Assembly: GCA_041581335.1 (NCBI GenBank)
Contig: JBFIDG010000067.1
Coordinates: forward strand, 1-10,828
Origin: JBFGSX01 sp041581335
GTDB lineage: Archaea > Thermoplasmatota > E2 > JACPAO01 > JAHFTW01
Direction: 5' to 3'
Length of the DNA stretch: 10,828 nucleotides
In this document: piece after piece, positions 1 through 6,425 of the stretch
Position numbering within the stretch: position 1 is the first letter of the stretch
How the letters are laid out: every line of letters begins with the position of its first letter
Made by a program: the position numbers and the translations under genes
Notes under the pieces: model-generated
What the model saw: the letters and a program-made list of their open reading frames with translations, nothing else
What the model was told of the DNA's origin: nothing
Databases searched by the model: none

Positions 1-1
1 C

Positions 2-1081
2 GACGTGCGCCTGCCGACCCCTGCCGGGTCGGCTTACGAATGGAAGGCGGAACTGTACACCGCAGAGATGGGCACGTGGGCCAAGAACCCCAGCACGGGT
101 TACTTCGCCAACTGGAACAACGGACCCGCGTATGGTTGGCGCGCCGGCGACCAACGGGGCCTCTGGGGTCCCGTGCACCGGGTGCAGGCGGAGGACCGGA
201 CCATCCAAGCCGCGCTGGCCAGGGGCCCCATGACGCACGGTGACGTCGAAGCCGCGAACTGGCGCTCGGCCACCATCGACAGCCTCGCAGCTCCCTTCGC
301 GCCGTTCATCATCGACGCCGCCGATGCCGCTGGCGAGACCGCCGTGGCACAAGCCATGCGCGACTGGCGCGACGCAGGGTTCCCGTGGCGCGACGACGAC
401 GGGGACGGCGCCTACGACGACGCCGGACACGCGGTCTGGGATCGGTTCTTCGCCGAACTCCTCGCCATGCAGCAGGACGAGTTGGGCGACCACAACCACG
501 AGCTCAACCTAGACCCACGCACCGCGGGCGACCCCCACGCCGGGGACCACGGCGAACACAACAACCCGCTCTCCACGATGTTGAAGGCGCTGCGCGGCAC
601 CTCCGCCCACGATTGGTGCGCTCCCGCCGCCGGCAAGAGCCAGCCAGGTACCGCTAGGGCTTGCCAAGGCGCGCTGATGCTGGCCGCCCAGAACGTCGGC
701 GCTGATCTGCGCGCCACGTACGGCGACGCGCCTGCGTCCTGGAAGGAACCACTGCACTACAGCGGCTTCACCGCGATGGGCGCCTTCAATGCCGACGAGC
801 GCCCGATGGTCAACCGCGGCTCCTGGGTCCAGGTCGTCGCCATGGGTCAAGGACTCGAAGGCGCGACCAGCGCAATGCCCCCCAGCAACATCGGCCGCAT
901 CAACAGCCAAGAGGTGGCACAGTGGATCGCCGACGGGTCCGAACCAGCACGTCTGACGATGGAGCTCGATCTCTACTGGTCTGGGCAGAACAAGCCGTTC
1001 CCGCTCACGGCGGCCGAGGTGGATTCCGTCGCGACGAGCACCGTGACGTTGAAGGTCATCCCGGCTTCCTGGCCGCTGTGA
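2..1081 (+). CDS. Penicillin acylase family hydrolase, C-terminal part (5' end outside window)
   Basis: Members of this Ntn-hydrolase family (penicillin G acylase, acyl-homoserine-lactone acylases) hydrolyse amide bonds, usually outside the cytoplasm, after autocleavage into alpha and beta chains. The frame is open to the left edge, so the precursor N-terminus and the beta-chain catalytic serine lie upstream. What is visible matches the beta chain of E. coli penicillin G acylase: TGYFANWNN at about residues 31-39 (counting the GTG at 5 as 1), a segment carrying the oxyanion-hole asparagine in that enzyme; then WGPVHRVQ; an acidic DDDGDGAYDD stretch near 130-139; a late NRGSW; and a C-terminal FPLTAAEVDS resembling its ending. 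The acidic stretch may be a metal-binding insertion (inference). Two cysteines near 205 and 219 could form a disulfide. The substrate cannot be predicted. The TGA stop overlaps the GTG of the next gene (GTGA, 1078-1081), indicating translational coupling. Confidence 0.88.
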   Translation, partial: DVRLPTPAGSAYEWKAELYTAEMGTWAKNPSTGYFANWNNGPAYGWRAGDQRGLWGPVHRVQAEDRTIQAALARGPMTHGDVEAANWRSATIDSLAAPFAPFIIDAADAAGETAVAQAMRDWRDAGFPWRDDDGDGAYDDAGHAVWDRFFAELLAMQQDELGDHNHELNLDPRTAGDPHAGDHGEHNNPLSTMLKALRGTSAHDWCAPAAGKSQPGTARACQGALMLAAQNVGADLRATYGDAPASWKEPLHYSGFTAMGAFNADERPMVNRGSWVQVVAMGQGLEGATSAMPPSNIGRINSQEVAQWIADGSEPARLTMELDLYWSGQNKPFPLTAAEVDSVATSTVTLKVIPASWPL

Positions 1082-1293
1082 GCAAGCCAGGCTGGAGCGA
1101 CCGCCTCAAGCAATCCATGCCGCGAGACGAGATCCCGGCGTTCCTGGCAGATCTGCAGGCACTGATCGCGGCGCTCCGCGATGACCTGCCCTGGGAACCA
1201 CGGCTCACCGAGCGGCTGCGCAAGCACTCAGGCCTCGCGCTCGACTACATGCAGGACGGTCCGAAGAAGGACGCCGTGCGGCGGGCGCTCTAG
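1078..1293 (+). CDS. Small hypothetical protein, 71 aa, coupled to the acylase
   Basis: I do not recognise this family. The reading frame is open further upstream, but the GTG at 1078 overlaps the acylase stop as GTGA, the normal arrangement for a coupled downstream gene, so I chose it. The product begins MSKPGWSDRL and is soluble, with no signal or membrane segment. It is rich in charged residues and leucine and looks mostly helical: IPAFLADLQALIAALRDD is a clear amphipathic helix, and a second helix precedes a basic tail ending KKDAVRRAL. It has no cysteines and no recognisable catalytic motif. Its TAG stop shares the palindrome CTAG (1290-1293) with the stop of the convergent ferredoxin gene. 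A small cytoplasmic accessory protein is possible, but no function should be assigned. Confidence 0.6.
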   Translation: MSKPGWSDRLKQSMPRDEIPAFLADLQALIAALRDDLPWEPRLTERLRKHSGLALDYMQDGPKKDAVRRAL

Positions 1294-1736
1294 GACTTGG
1301 TTGCGCAGCGGTTGCAAGGCGACCAGTAGGCACTGGTCAGGTCCGGCGTACGGTCGGTGGCGGAGACGAAGGGCACCACGTTGCTGCCCTTGTCCTTCGT
1401 GACGAACTGCAGGTCTTCGACGACCTTGCCGCCGACGATGTGCTCGTCCCAGATGCGGTCCGCGTCCGCCTCGGTGAGGTGGGCATACCAGACGCCTTCT
1501 GGGTAGATGACGAGCATGGGGCCGTGGCCGCATTGGCCCAGGCAACCGGCCTTGTTGACGCGCAGGTCGTGCTTGGCGCCGGCGTCCCGCAGCTTGGTCT
1601 TCAGGCGCTTCTGGATCGCCTCGGCCGGCCCATCGATGGCGCAGGCGCTGTCGCTGGTGCAGACGAAGACATGCAATTGGTACCGGCGGCCGGCGCCATC
1701 AGCGGCGCGGGCGGGGCCAGGTGCGGAGACTTCCAC
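1290..1736 (-). CDS. Thioredoxin-like [2Fe-2S] ferredoxin
   Basis: A 148-residue member of the thioredoxin-fold [2Fe-2S] ferredoxins (also the fold of NuoE), which carry electrons in the cytoplasm. The core starts at RRYQLHVFVC, followed by the second ligand at Cys32 (CX5C, residues 26 and 32). The second ligand pair is NKAGCLGQCGHGP (Cys65 and Cys69, CX3C), then the typical MLVIYPEGVWYAHLTEAD and a GGKVVEDL end. The CX5C spacing is nearer to NuoE-type proteins than to classical Aquifex-type ferredoxins with CX12C. An extra tail carries CNRC (141-144), possibly another metal or disulfide site. The GTG at 1734-1736 is the first usable start; it gives about 17 residues before the fold and lacks a well-spaced Shine-Dalgarno. 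The gene is divergent from the SemiSWEET gene and convergent with the 71-aa gene. The electron-transfer partner is unknown. Confidence 0.85.
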   Translation of the reverse strand: MEVSAPGPARAADGAGRRYQLHVFVCTSDSACAIDGPAEAIQKRLKTKLRDAGAKHDLRVNKAGCLGQCGHGPMLVIYPEGVWYAHLTEADADRIWDEHIVGGKVVEDLQFVTKDKGSNVVPFVSATDRTPDLTSAYWSPCNRCATKS

Positions 1737-1801
1737 GCGCCTTGACTCTCGGTCTTGGCCTTAAGGACGGCGGCGGGAGCGAGGACTCAAGTGCGGCGGC
1801 C

Positions 1802-1807
1802 AGGTGG
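1802..1807 (+). promoter_or_regulatory. Putative ribosome binding site for the SemiSWEET gene
   Basis: AGGTGG sits seven bases before GTG 1815 and matches the AGGTG part of the anti-Shine-Dalgarno complement. It supports that start over earlier ones, though GAGGA at 1781-1785 before GTG 1791 is a competitor. Confidence 0.4.
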
Positions 1808-1814
1808 CTCGGCT

Positions 1815-2138
1815 GTGGCGCACCTCGGCGGCGGCGAATGGCTCATCATCCTGGGCACGACCTTGTTCACCCTGGCGCTGGTGCCACAAGCGGTCCGGAC
1901 GTTCCGGACCGGTCGGGCGGACGACTTCAGCATCCCCTTCGTGATGCTCGTGATGATCGCCTCCGCCGCCACGCTGGCATACTGGTTGTTCCACGGTGAA
2001 CACGTCAAGATCTGGGGCGGCTTCGTGGCGAACCTCGGCGTCTGGGGCCTGGTGCTCTGGTACCGCCTCTTCCCGCGGCCGGGGGCCCTGGGGCACGAAG
2101 ACGATCCGCACCGCGGACTGCACCGTCGCGAACCATGA
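1815..2138 (+). CDS. SemiSWEET / PQ-loop family sugar transporter
   Basis: A 107-residue membrane protein with three transmembrane helices (about 9-27, 40-59, 66-84), the size and topology of a SemiSWEET half-transporter. SemiSWEETs dimerise to move sugars such as sucrose or glucose down their gradient. The family signature is present: helix 1 ends LALVPQAVRTFRTGRADDFS, containing the PQ motif (24-25) and the RTGRADDFS loop that leads into helix 2. Helix 3 has the conserved asparagine in GGFVANLGVW (Asn73). Start choice: GTG 1815 follows AGGTGG (1802-1807) at good spacing and leaves little before helix 1. A GTG at 1791 behind GAGGA (1781-1785) would add eight residues. Its stop lies 27 bases before the first peroxiredoxin, so the two are probably cotranscribed. 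The substrate is not predictable; other PQ-loop carriers are an alternative. Confidence 0.78.
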   Translation: MAHLGGGEWLIILGTTLFTLALVPQAVRTFRTGRADDFSIPFVMLVMIASAATLAYWLFHGEHVKIWGGFVANLGVWGLVLWYRLFPRPGALGHEDDPHRGLHRREP

Positions 2139-2165
2139 AGTAGCCGACAGCCAGTGTTGCGGCCC

Positions 2166-2615
2166 ATGGAAGGCAAGAAGCTGACGTTCACATGGAAGGA
2201 CCAGGACGGCAAGACGGTCAAGGCCAAAGACCTCGCCGCCAGCCCCTACGTGTTGTACTTCTACCCCAAGGACGACACCCCCGGCTGCACCACCGAGGCA
2301 TGCGGCATCCGCGACGCTTGGAGCGAGTACAAGGCCGCCGGCCTGAAGGTGTACGGCGTCAGCCTGGACAACGAGGCCAAGCACCAGAAGTTCATCGCGA
2401 AATACGACCTGCCTTTCGACCTGTTGGTCGCCGACGAGAAGGACCTCACGGCGTGGGGCATCTACAAGGAGAAATCCATGTACGGCCGCACCTACATGGG
2501 CATCGCCCGAGAGACGTTCCTCGTCATCGGCGGCAAGGTCGCCAAACACTACCCGAAGGTCAAGCCGTCCGAGCACGCCGCCGAGCTGCTGGCCGACTTC
2601 GCCGCCCTGGCATAG
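2166..2615 (+). CDS. bcp: Peroxiredoxin, BCP/PrxQ type, with both redox cysteines
   Basis: A thiol peroxidase of 149 residues, the normal length for the BCP/PrxQ subfamily. It reduces hydrogen peroxide and organic hydroperoxides using thioredoxin-type reductants in the cytoplasm. The active-site segment is YFYPKDDTPGCTTEACGIRD: peroxidatic Cys41 in TPGC and resolving Cys46 five residues later, as in E. coli BCP. Downstream are LKVYGVSLDN, KYDLPFDLLVADEK, MYGRTYMG and the ARETFLVI strand carrying the conserved Arg. ATG 2166 is chosen because the fold begins at once (KLTFTWKDQDG); a TTG at 2154 would add four residues. No Shine-Dalgarno is evident. This is the complete, presumably active member of a tandem set of three peroxiredoxin genes, and it follows the SemiSWEET gene closely. 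Confidence 0.93.
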   Translation: MEGKKLTFTWKDQDGKTVKAKDLAASPYVLYFYPKDDTPGCTTEACGIRDAWSEYKAAGLKVYGVSLDNEAKHQKFIAKYDLPFDLLVADEKDLTAWGIYKEKSMYGRTYMGIARETFLVIGGKVAKHYPKVKPSEHAAELLADFAALA

Positions 2616-2661
2616 ACCACCACCTCTGAGCACGGGCCCAGAAACGGATGCAGCGGGCCTT

Positions 2662-3231
2662 GTGACCACTTCTATTCCCGAGGGGATGGATTATCATTCA
2701 CGAGCCGCATCGACCCATGTGCTGAAGCCAGGTGACGCCGCCGCGGACTTCGTGTTGAAGGACAGCGACGGCAAGGATCAGCGTCTGTCCAACCACTCGG
2801 GCAAGATCATCATCCTGTGCTTCTTCAAGCGGGACACGAACCGATTGGACAACCTGCATCTGCTACGCTTGCGAGCGGCCCATGCCCGCTTGGTCGAGCG
2901 TGGTGCCGTCGTGGTCGGTGTCAGTCTCGGCAGCGTGACGTCCCACGCAGATTGGCGTAAGAAGCACAGCATCCCGTTCCCGCTGCTGAGCGATCCTGAG
3001 GGGCGCGTGCACGACCTGTACGATGCGTGGCATACGACGTTGCTGGGCCGCCGACCTGCTGCGGTGCGTCGCTGCACGTACCTCATCGACGAGGACGGCA
3101 TCTTGCGCCGCTCCTATGGCGCGCCGAACGTCATGACCCACGCCGGCCGCCTCGTCAAGGACGTCGAACGCCTCAAGGCGCAGCGCAGCTGGGGCAAGAA
3201 GGATGCCCGACCCAAGGATCTGATGCCGTAG
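2662..3231 (+). CDS. Peroxiredoxin-fold protein lacking the peroxidatic cysteine
   Basis: A 189-residue paralogue of the flanking peroxiredoxins. The fold is recognisable throughout: PGDAAADFVLKDSDGKDQRL, the strand GKIIILCFF, VVVGVSLGS, KKHSIPFPLLSDPEGRVHDL, and RRCTYLIDEDG with the conserved Arg region. The active-site loop is changed. Where the first gene has KDDTPGC this one has RDTNRLD, so an ungapped alignment puts Asp63 at the peroxidatic position, and the Thr, Pro and resolving Cys are also gone. It keeps only Cys53 in the strand and Cys138 in RRCT, the latter shared with the third copy. It is therefore probably not a peroxidase by the normal mechanism. The frame is intact with no sign of decay, suggesting a retained structural or regulatory role (inference). 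GTG 2662 is used; ATG 2686 is an alternative, although the GAGGGG before it abuts the codon. It has a basic C-terminal tail. Confidence 0.85.
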   Translation: MTTSIPEGMDYHSRAASTHVLKPGDAAADFVLKDSDGKDQRLSNHSGKIIILCFFKRDTNRLDNLHLLRLRAAHARLVERGAVVVGVSLGSVTSHADWRKKHSIPFPLLSDPEGRVHDLYDAWHTTLLGRRPAAVRRCTYLIDEDGILRRSYGAPNVMTHAGRLVKDVERLKAQRSWGKKDARPKDLMP

Positions 3232-3283
3232 GCGCATCTCAGCCGCGACGACCACAACCCTTTCACAGCCTCTGACGCGATGT

Positions 3284-3288
3284 AGGGG
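3284..3288 (+). promoter_or_regulatory. Putative ribosome binding site for the third peroxiredoxin
   Basis: AGGGG lies five bases before ATG 3294 and supports that start. It is one of the few plausible Shine-Dalgarno sequences in the window. Confidence 0.4.
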
Positions 3289-3293
3289 CGCTG

Positions 3294-3851
3294 ATGAAGG
3301 ACGCCCATTCACCTCGCTACGTGCCCGCCGCCGGACGCCCGGCAGAGATCTGCGTCGCAGAAGGCGACCTGGCCCCCGAGTTCGGCCTCCCCAATGCCGA
3401 CGGCCGACCGGTCGCGCTCTCGGATCTTCGTGGACAGTGGGTCGTGCTGTACTTCTATCCGGAAGACCACACGGTGGGCTGCACGTTGGAAGCCAAGCGT
3501 TTCCGCACCTACTTCGAATCCATCGCAATCCACCGGGCCGCCATCGTCGGCGTCAGCCGGGACAATCCAGGAAACCATTGCAGCTTCCGCGACAAGCATG
3601 ACCTGCCGTTCGAGTTGCTCAGTGACGAAGAGAACGAGGCGCACGATCTGTACGGTGCCTGGCGTGCGCCGCTGCTGCGGCGAGGCGTCTTGGAGGCACG
3701 TCGTTGCACGTTCTTGATCGACCCGCGAGGTCGCATCGCCAAGATCTACCCCCGCGTGAATCCCCTGTCGCACGCGCAGCAGGTCGTCATCGACCTGGAG
3801 AAACTGGTGTCATTGGGGAAGCACGCCACGCACGTACCAACCCGCGGGTGA
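3294..3851 (+). CDS. Peroxiredoxin, PrxQ type, without the usual resolving cysteine
   Basis: A 185-residue peroxiredoxin. After about 20 extra N-terminal residues the fold runs through EGDLAPEFGLPNADGRPVAL, the active-site strand VVLYFYPEDHTVGCTLEA, AIVGVSRDN, KHDLPFELLSDEE and RRCTFLIDPRG. The peroxidatic cysteine is Cys63, in TVGC rather than TPGC. The position five residues on, where BCP has its resolving cysteine, is Lys. Cys96 in NHCSFRDKHDLPF lies 33 residues after Cys63, in the helix where alpha-3-type PrxQ enzymes place their resolving cysteine, so disulfide chemistry could run through Cys96; one-cysteine chemistry is the alternative. Cys138 in RRCT and the LYGAW/LYDAW region tie it to the preceding cysteine-less copy, suggesting those two arose together. 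The 3' end overlaps the end of convergent sfsA by 42 bases. Confidence 0.9.
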   Translation: MKDAHSPRYVPAAGRPAEICVAEGDLAPEFGLPNADGRPVALSDLRGQWVVLYFYPEDHTVGCTLEAKRFRTYFESIAIHRAAIVGVSRDNPGNHCSFRDKHDLPFELLSDEENEAHDLYGAWRAPLLRRGVLEARRCTFLIDPRGRIAKIYPRVNPLSHAQQVVIDLEKLVSLGKHATHVPTRG

Positions 3852-4523
3852 CACGTCGACGCCCAGTGGCACCATGTTGACGCCGGCATCGCGGGCCCGT
3901 TCGAACGCGGCGCCGTACGCCGGGTCGATGTCATCGGCGACGCCGAAGCGGTCGCAGTCGCCGCGATTGACGAGGAACACCACCGTCGCTTCGTTCCCGT
4001 CCTCGACGACGCGTGCCAGTTCGTCCATGTGCTTGGCACCGCGACTGGTGACCGCGTCTGGGAACACCGCCAAGCCAGCGGGGAGGTGCTCGGCGCCGGG
4101 GCCGCGGGCGAGCGTGGTGTTCTTGACCTCGACGTGGTGATCGCCGAGCAGCAGGTCGATGCGGCTGTTGGTGCCGTACTTGACCTCCCGCCGCAGGCCC
4201 GCCTCGGCGCTCAATCCGGGGATCAGTCCGTGCTGGATGGCCCATTCGACGATGTGGTTCGGGCGCATGGTGTTGAGACCGACCCAGGTGTCTGCGACCT
4301 GGATCATCTCCCACGTCCACTTCAATTTCCGCTTGGGGTCTGGTACGTGGAGCACGCGGACCTGGCTGCCCGGTTCCTTCATGCCGAGCATGCTGCCGGA
4401 GTTCGGGCAGTGGGCGGTGATGAGCGTGCCGTCTGCGAGCTCGATGTCCGCGAGAAAGCGCTTGTAGCGTTGCACGAGGGTGCCCGCCACCAGGGGCCGG
4501 TCGAAGGGACAGAAGCGCTCCAC
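3810..4523 (-). CDS. sfsA: SfsA family protein (sugar fermentation stimulation protein)
   Basis: A 237-residue cytoplasmic protein matching SfsA closely. N-terminal OB-like part: RYKRFLADIELADG (19-32) and TAHCPNSGSMLGM (36-48), both near-diagnostic. Then GLNTMRPNHIVEWAI, and a C-terminal PD-(D/E)XK-like half with SRIDLLL (Asp123), VEVKNTTL (Glu132, Lys134), FPDAVTSRGAKHMDEL and a late DIDPAYGAAFERA. E. coli SfsA was named for effects on maltose metabolism and reported to bind DNA; the fold suggests nucleic-acid binding or nuclease activity, but the biochemical role is unsettled. All putative metal-site residues are kept, so nothing suggests decay. GTG 4523 is the usable start and places RYKRF at the usual short distance. 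It lies 37 bases downstream of the small membrane-protein gene on the same strand and is probably the last gene of the minus-strand run. Confidence 0.94.
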   Translation of the reverse strand: MERFCPFDRPLVAGTLVQRYKRFLADIELADGTLITAHCPNSGSMLGMKEPGSQVRVLHVPDPKRKLKWTWEMIQVADTWVGLNTMRPNHIVEWAIQHGLIPGLSAEAGLRREVKYGTNSRIDLLLGDHHVEVKNTTLARGPGAEHLPAGLAVFPDAVTSRGAKHMDELARVVEDGNEATVVFLVNRGDCDRFGVADDIDPAYGAAFERARDAGVNMVPLGVDVSPAGWYVRGVLPQ

Positions 4524-4560
4524 GTGTCGGCCACGAACAGGGGGTTCTTGGCTGCGTCCC

Positions 4561-4962
4561 TTACAGGTTGAACCAACCGAGCAGCCCGAAGCAGCTGACG
4601 ACGAGGATGGAGGATGTGATCAGGAGCGAAAGCAGCACCACGAGGAAGACGGTGAGGCCCGTGACCGGCTCCGTCTCGCTCTTGGCATCCCGGTGCTTGA
4701 TGTAGCGGTAGGCCCAAAGGCCGTAACCTATGGGGACGAGGCTGAAGACGACCCAGATGATCCAACCCATCAGTGTGTTCTGCGAGGATGTGTTGCTCAA
4801 AGCGACGGCCAACCAGGCAAGGGACCCCACGAAGATGGCTGCCGGGATCACGAACAGCACGCCGACGACGATGGCGGCGACGATGAGCGCGGTGCGAGCG
4901 CTGCGCTTGACGGGCTCAGCTGTGCCCTCGCCGTTCGGGTCGAGGCCATGCTGCGGGTTCAT
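4561..4962 (-). CDS. Small integral membrane protein of unknown function, 133 aa
   Basis: Family not recognised. The product has a short hydrophilic N-terminus (MNPQHGLDPNGEG, then a basic KRSAR), followed by hydrophobic segments at about 23-56 (long enough for one bent or two short helices), 63-87 and 102-131. A charged loop with KHRDAKSETEP lies before the last one. There is a single cysteine, in the last helix. The ATG at 4960-4962 overlaps the TGA of the upstream radical SAM gene as ATGA (4959-4962 on the plus strand), so translation is almost certainly coupled and the two products made together. A membrane partner or anchor for the radical SAM enzyme is an attractive guess, since its relatives act on membrane lipids, but no motif proves it. 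The TAA stop is 37 bases before sfsA. Confidence 0.75.
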   Translation of the reverse strand: MNPQHGLDPNGEGTAEPVKRSARTALIVAAIVVGVLFVIPAAIFVGSLAWLAVALSNTSSQNTLMGWIIWVVFSLVPIGYGLWAYRYIKHRDAKSETEPVTGLTVFLVVLLSLLITSSILVVSCFGLLGWFNL

Positions 4963-6425
4963 CGGGACCTCGCCATGGGGAGGGTCGGCAGGCCCGTCTC
5001 GACCGGGGCACGGTAGGCGTCTTCAAGCCGACGCAGCGGACCCAGGACGGTCTCTTCCAGGTCGTCGCGGTAGAACATGTTGTAGGTGTCGAAGGGGATG
5101 AGTCGCCCGTCGGGGTGGACGATGGTCACGCACGCCTTCTTGACGGAGCGGACGTCGAACGCGTGGGCGTCCATGAACTGCATGATGATGACACGGAACA
5201 GGTTGTCGTAACCCAATCCCTCGGGGGCTTCGGCGGACGGCAAGCAGCAGAGCAGGTCCTTGAGGCTCTGGATGCCGCTGTCGGGGGAGTGGCTGGTCGA
5301 GAACAGGCTGAAGACCGCGTCACGGACTTCGTCGTCGAACTCGTAGACGATGGTGTTGCGGCGTCCTTCGATGAGCACGGCCGGATCGATGAGGCCTGTG
5401 AGGGGCACCACCTTGTCGTCCAGTTTCAGCGCGTACGCCATGGCCAGGGCATCCGGGTGGCAAGGCACGGGGATGATGTCTGCTGGGGAGAACACGTCGC
5501 TCTGCTCGAGGATGCGCCGCCGCACCTCCGTCAGCGTCAGGCGGTCGCGCTCCATGTTGTAGTCCTCCACGCGACCCGCGTTCTGGATTGGCTGGAACGT
5601 GACGCCGCGCACACAGGGTTGCTTGAGCGCGAAGTCGATGATGTCACCCAGCTCGTGGTCGTTCAGGCCCTTCTTGACCACGACGACGAGGTTGGTGCTG
5701 ATGTTGTGCTTGTTGAGGTTCTCCAGGGCCTTGCGGCGCACGGACCGCAGGTCTGCCCCACGCAGGTCCATGAGCGGGCCCTCGTTGAGCGAGTCGAATT
5801 GGAGGTAGATCTCGAAGCCCGGCATGTACGCTGCCAAGCGCTCACAGAACGCCTCATCCTGGCTGATCCGGACGCCGTTGGTGTTGACCATCAGGTGCTT
5901 GATGGGGCGTGCCTTGGCGGCGTCCAGGATGGCGAAGAAGTCCGGGTGGATGGTCGGCTCTCCGCCGCTGATCTGCACGACGTCTGGTTCGCCTTCGCTG
6001 CGCACGACGGCGTCCATCATGGCTTCGATGTCCGCGAGACTGCGGAAGTCCTTGCGCTCCGGCCCGGAGCCGGCATAGCAGACCGGGCAACGCAGGTTGC
6101 AGGCATCCGTGACCTCGATGAGGGTGAGGCAGGAATGCTGCTCGTGGTCGACGCAGAGACCGCAGTCGTACGGGCAGCCCCACTTCGTGGGGGTGTTGTA
6201 CGCCACAGGCATCTCCGGGGGCTTGATGAAGACCTCCCGGGAGCGACGGTAGTATCCGATGTCGTCCGCCACGAGCACCCTTTCAGCGCCGTGCTCAGGG
6301 CAGCGCTTCTGCATGATGACCCGCTCGTCCTCGAACACGATCTTCGCGTCGACCTTGCGCAGGCAGGTGCTGCAGACAGACGTGGCCGTGTCGTAGAAGA
6401 TGTAGGGCCGGACCCGTTCAGACAG
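4959..6425 (-). CDS. Radical SAM protein of the tetraether lipid synthase (Tes)-like family
   Basis: A radical SAM enzyme of about 488 residues. The SAM-cluster motif is EVTDACNLRCPVC (CX3CX2C, Cys109, 113 and 116), preceded by the family-specific GCPYDCGLCVDHEQHSC with extra cluster cysteines. Next come ISGGEPTIHPDF, HLMVNTNGVRIS, YLQFDSLNEGP, VVVKKGLNDHELGDII, RGVTFQPIQNAGR and PVPCHPDAL. This order is that of COG1964 proteins including Methanocaldococcus MJ0619 (Tes), which joins lipid chains into tetraethers. The N-terminal VCSTC (Cys18, Cys21) and KRCPEHG would form the rubredoxin-like metal site. Those first 29 residues lie upstream of the first canonical start (GTG 6338). The only near-start codon after the in-frame stop is CTG 6425, just before the lgt stop, so I place the start there. 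Related enzymes include glycerol-monoalkyl tetraether and other C-C forming members, so the exact product is uncertain. Confidence 0.85.
   Translation of the reverse strand: MSERVRPYIFYDTATSVCSTCLRKVDAKIVFEDERVIMQKRCPEHGAERVLVADDIGYYRRSREVFIKPPEMPVAYNTPTKWGCPYDCGLCVDHEQHSCLTLIEVTDACNLRCPVCYAGSGPERKDFRSLADIEAMMDAVVRSEGEPDVVQISGGEPTIHPDFFAILDAAKARPIKHLMVNTNGVRISQDEAFCERLAAYMPGFEIYLQFDSLNEGPLMDLRGADLRSVRRKALENLNKHNISTNLVVVVKKGLNDHELGDIIDFALKQPCVRGVTFQPIQNAGRVEDYNMERDRLTLTEVRRRILEQSDVFSPADIIPVPCHPDALAMAYALKLDDKVVPLTGLIDPAVLIEGRRNTIVYEFDDEVRDAVFSLFSTSHSPDSGIQSLKDLLCCLPSAEAPEGLGYDNLFRVIIMQFMDAHAFDVRSVKKACVTIVHPDGRLIPFDTYNMFYRDDLEETVLGPLRRLEDAYRAPVETGLPTLPMARSR

Noticed and set aside
134..420. Acidic DDDGDGAYDD region of the acylase considered as an EF-hand-type repeat or dockerin
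   Set aside because: It occurs once, inside a segment that aligns with the penicillin G acylase beta chain, so it is at most a local insertion.
922..1077. Upstream extension of the 71-residue protein frame to ATG or GTG codons inside the acylase gene
   Set aside because: It lies wholly within the conserved acylase C-terminus and reads as a basic low-complexity stretch; the GTGA junction gives a normal start.
1742..1767. TTGACT followed by TAAGGA as a bacterial promoter for the SemiSWEET gene
   Set aside because: The spacing is about 14 bases and the -10 match is poor; no other gene here has a comparable element.
1761..2669. 302-codon minus-strand open frame across the SemiSWEET and first peroxiredoxin genes
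   Set aside because: The plus strand holds two clear families with signature motifs; the antisense product matches nothing and crosses a gene boundary.
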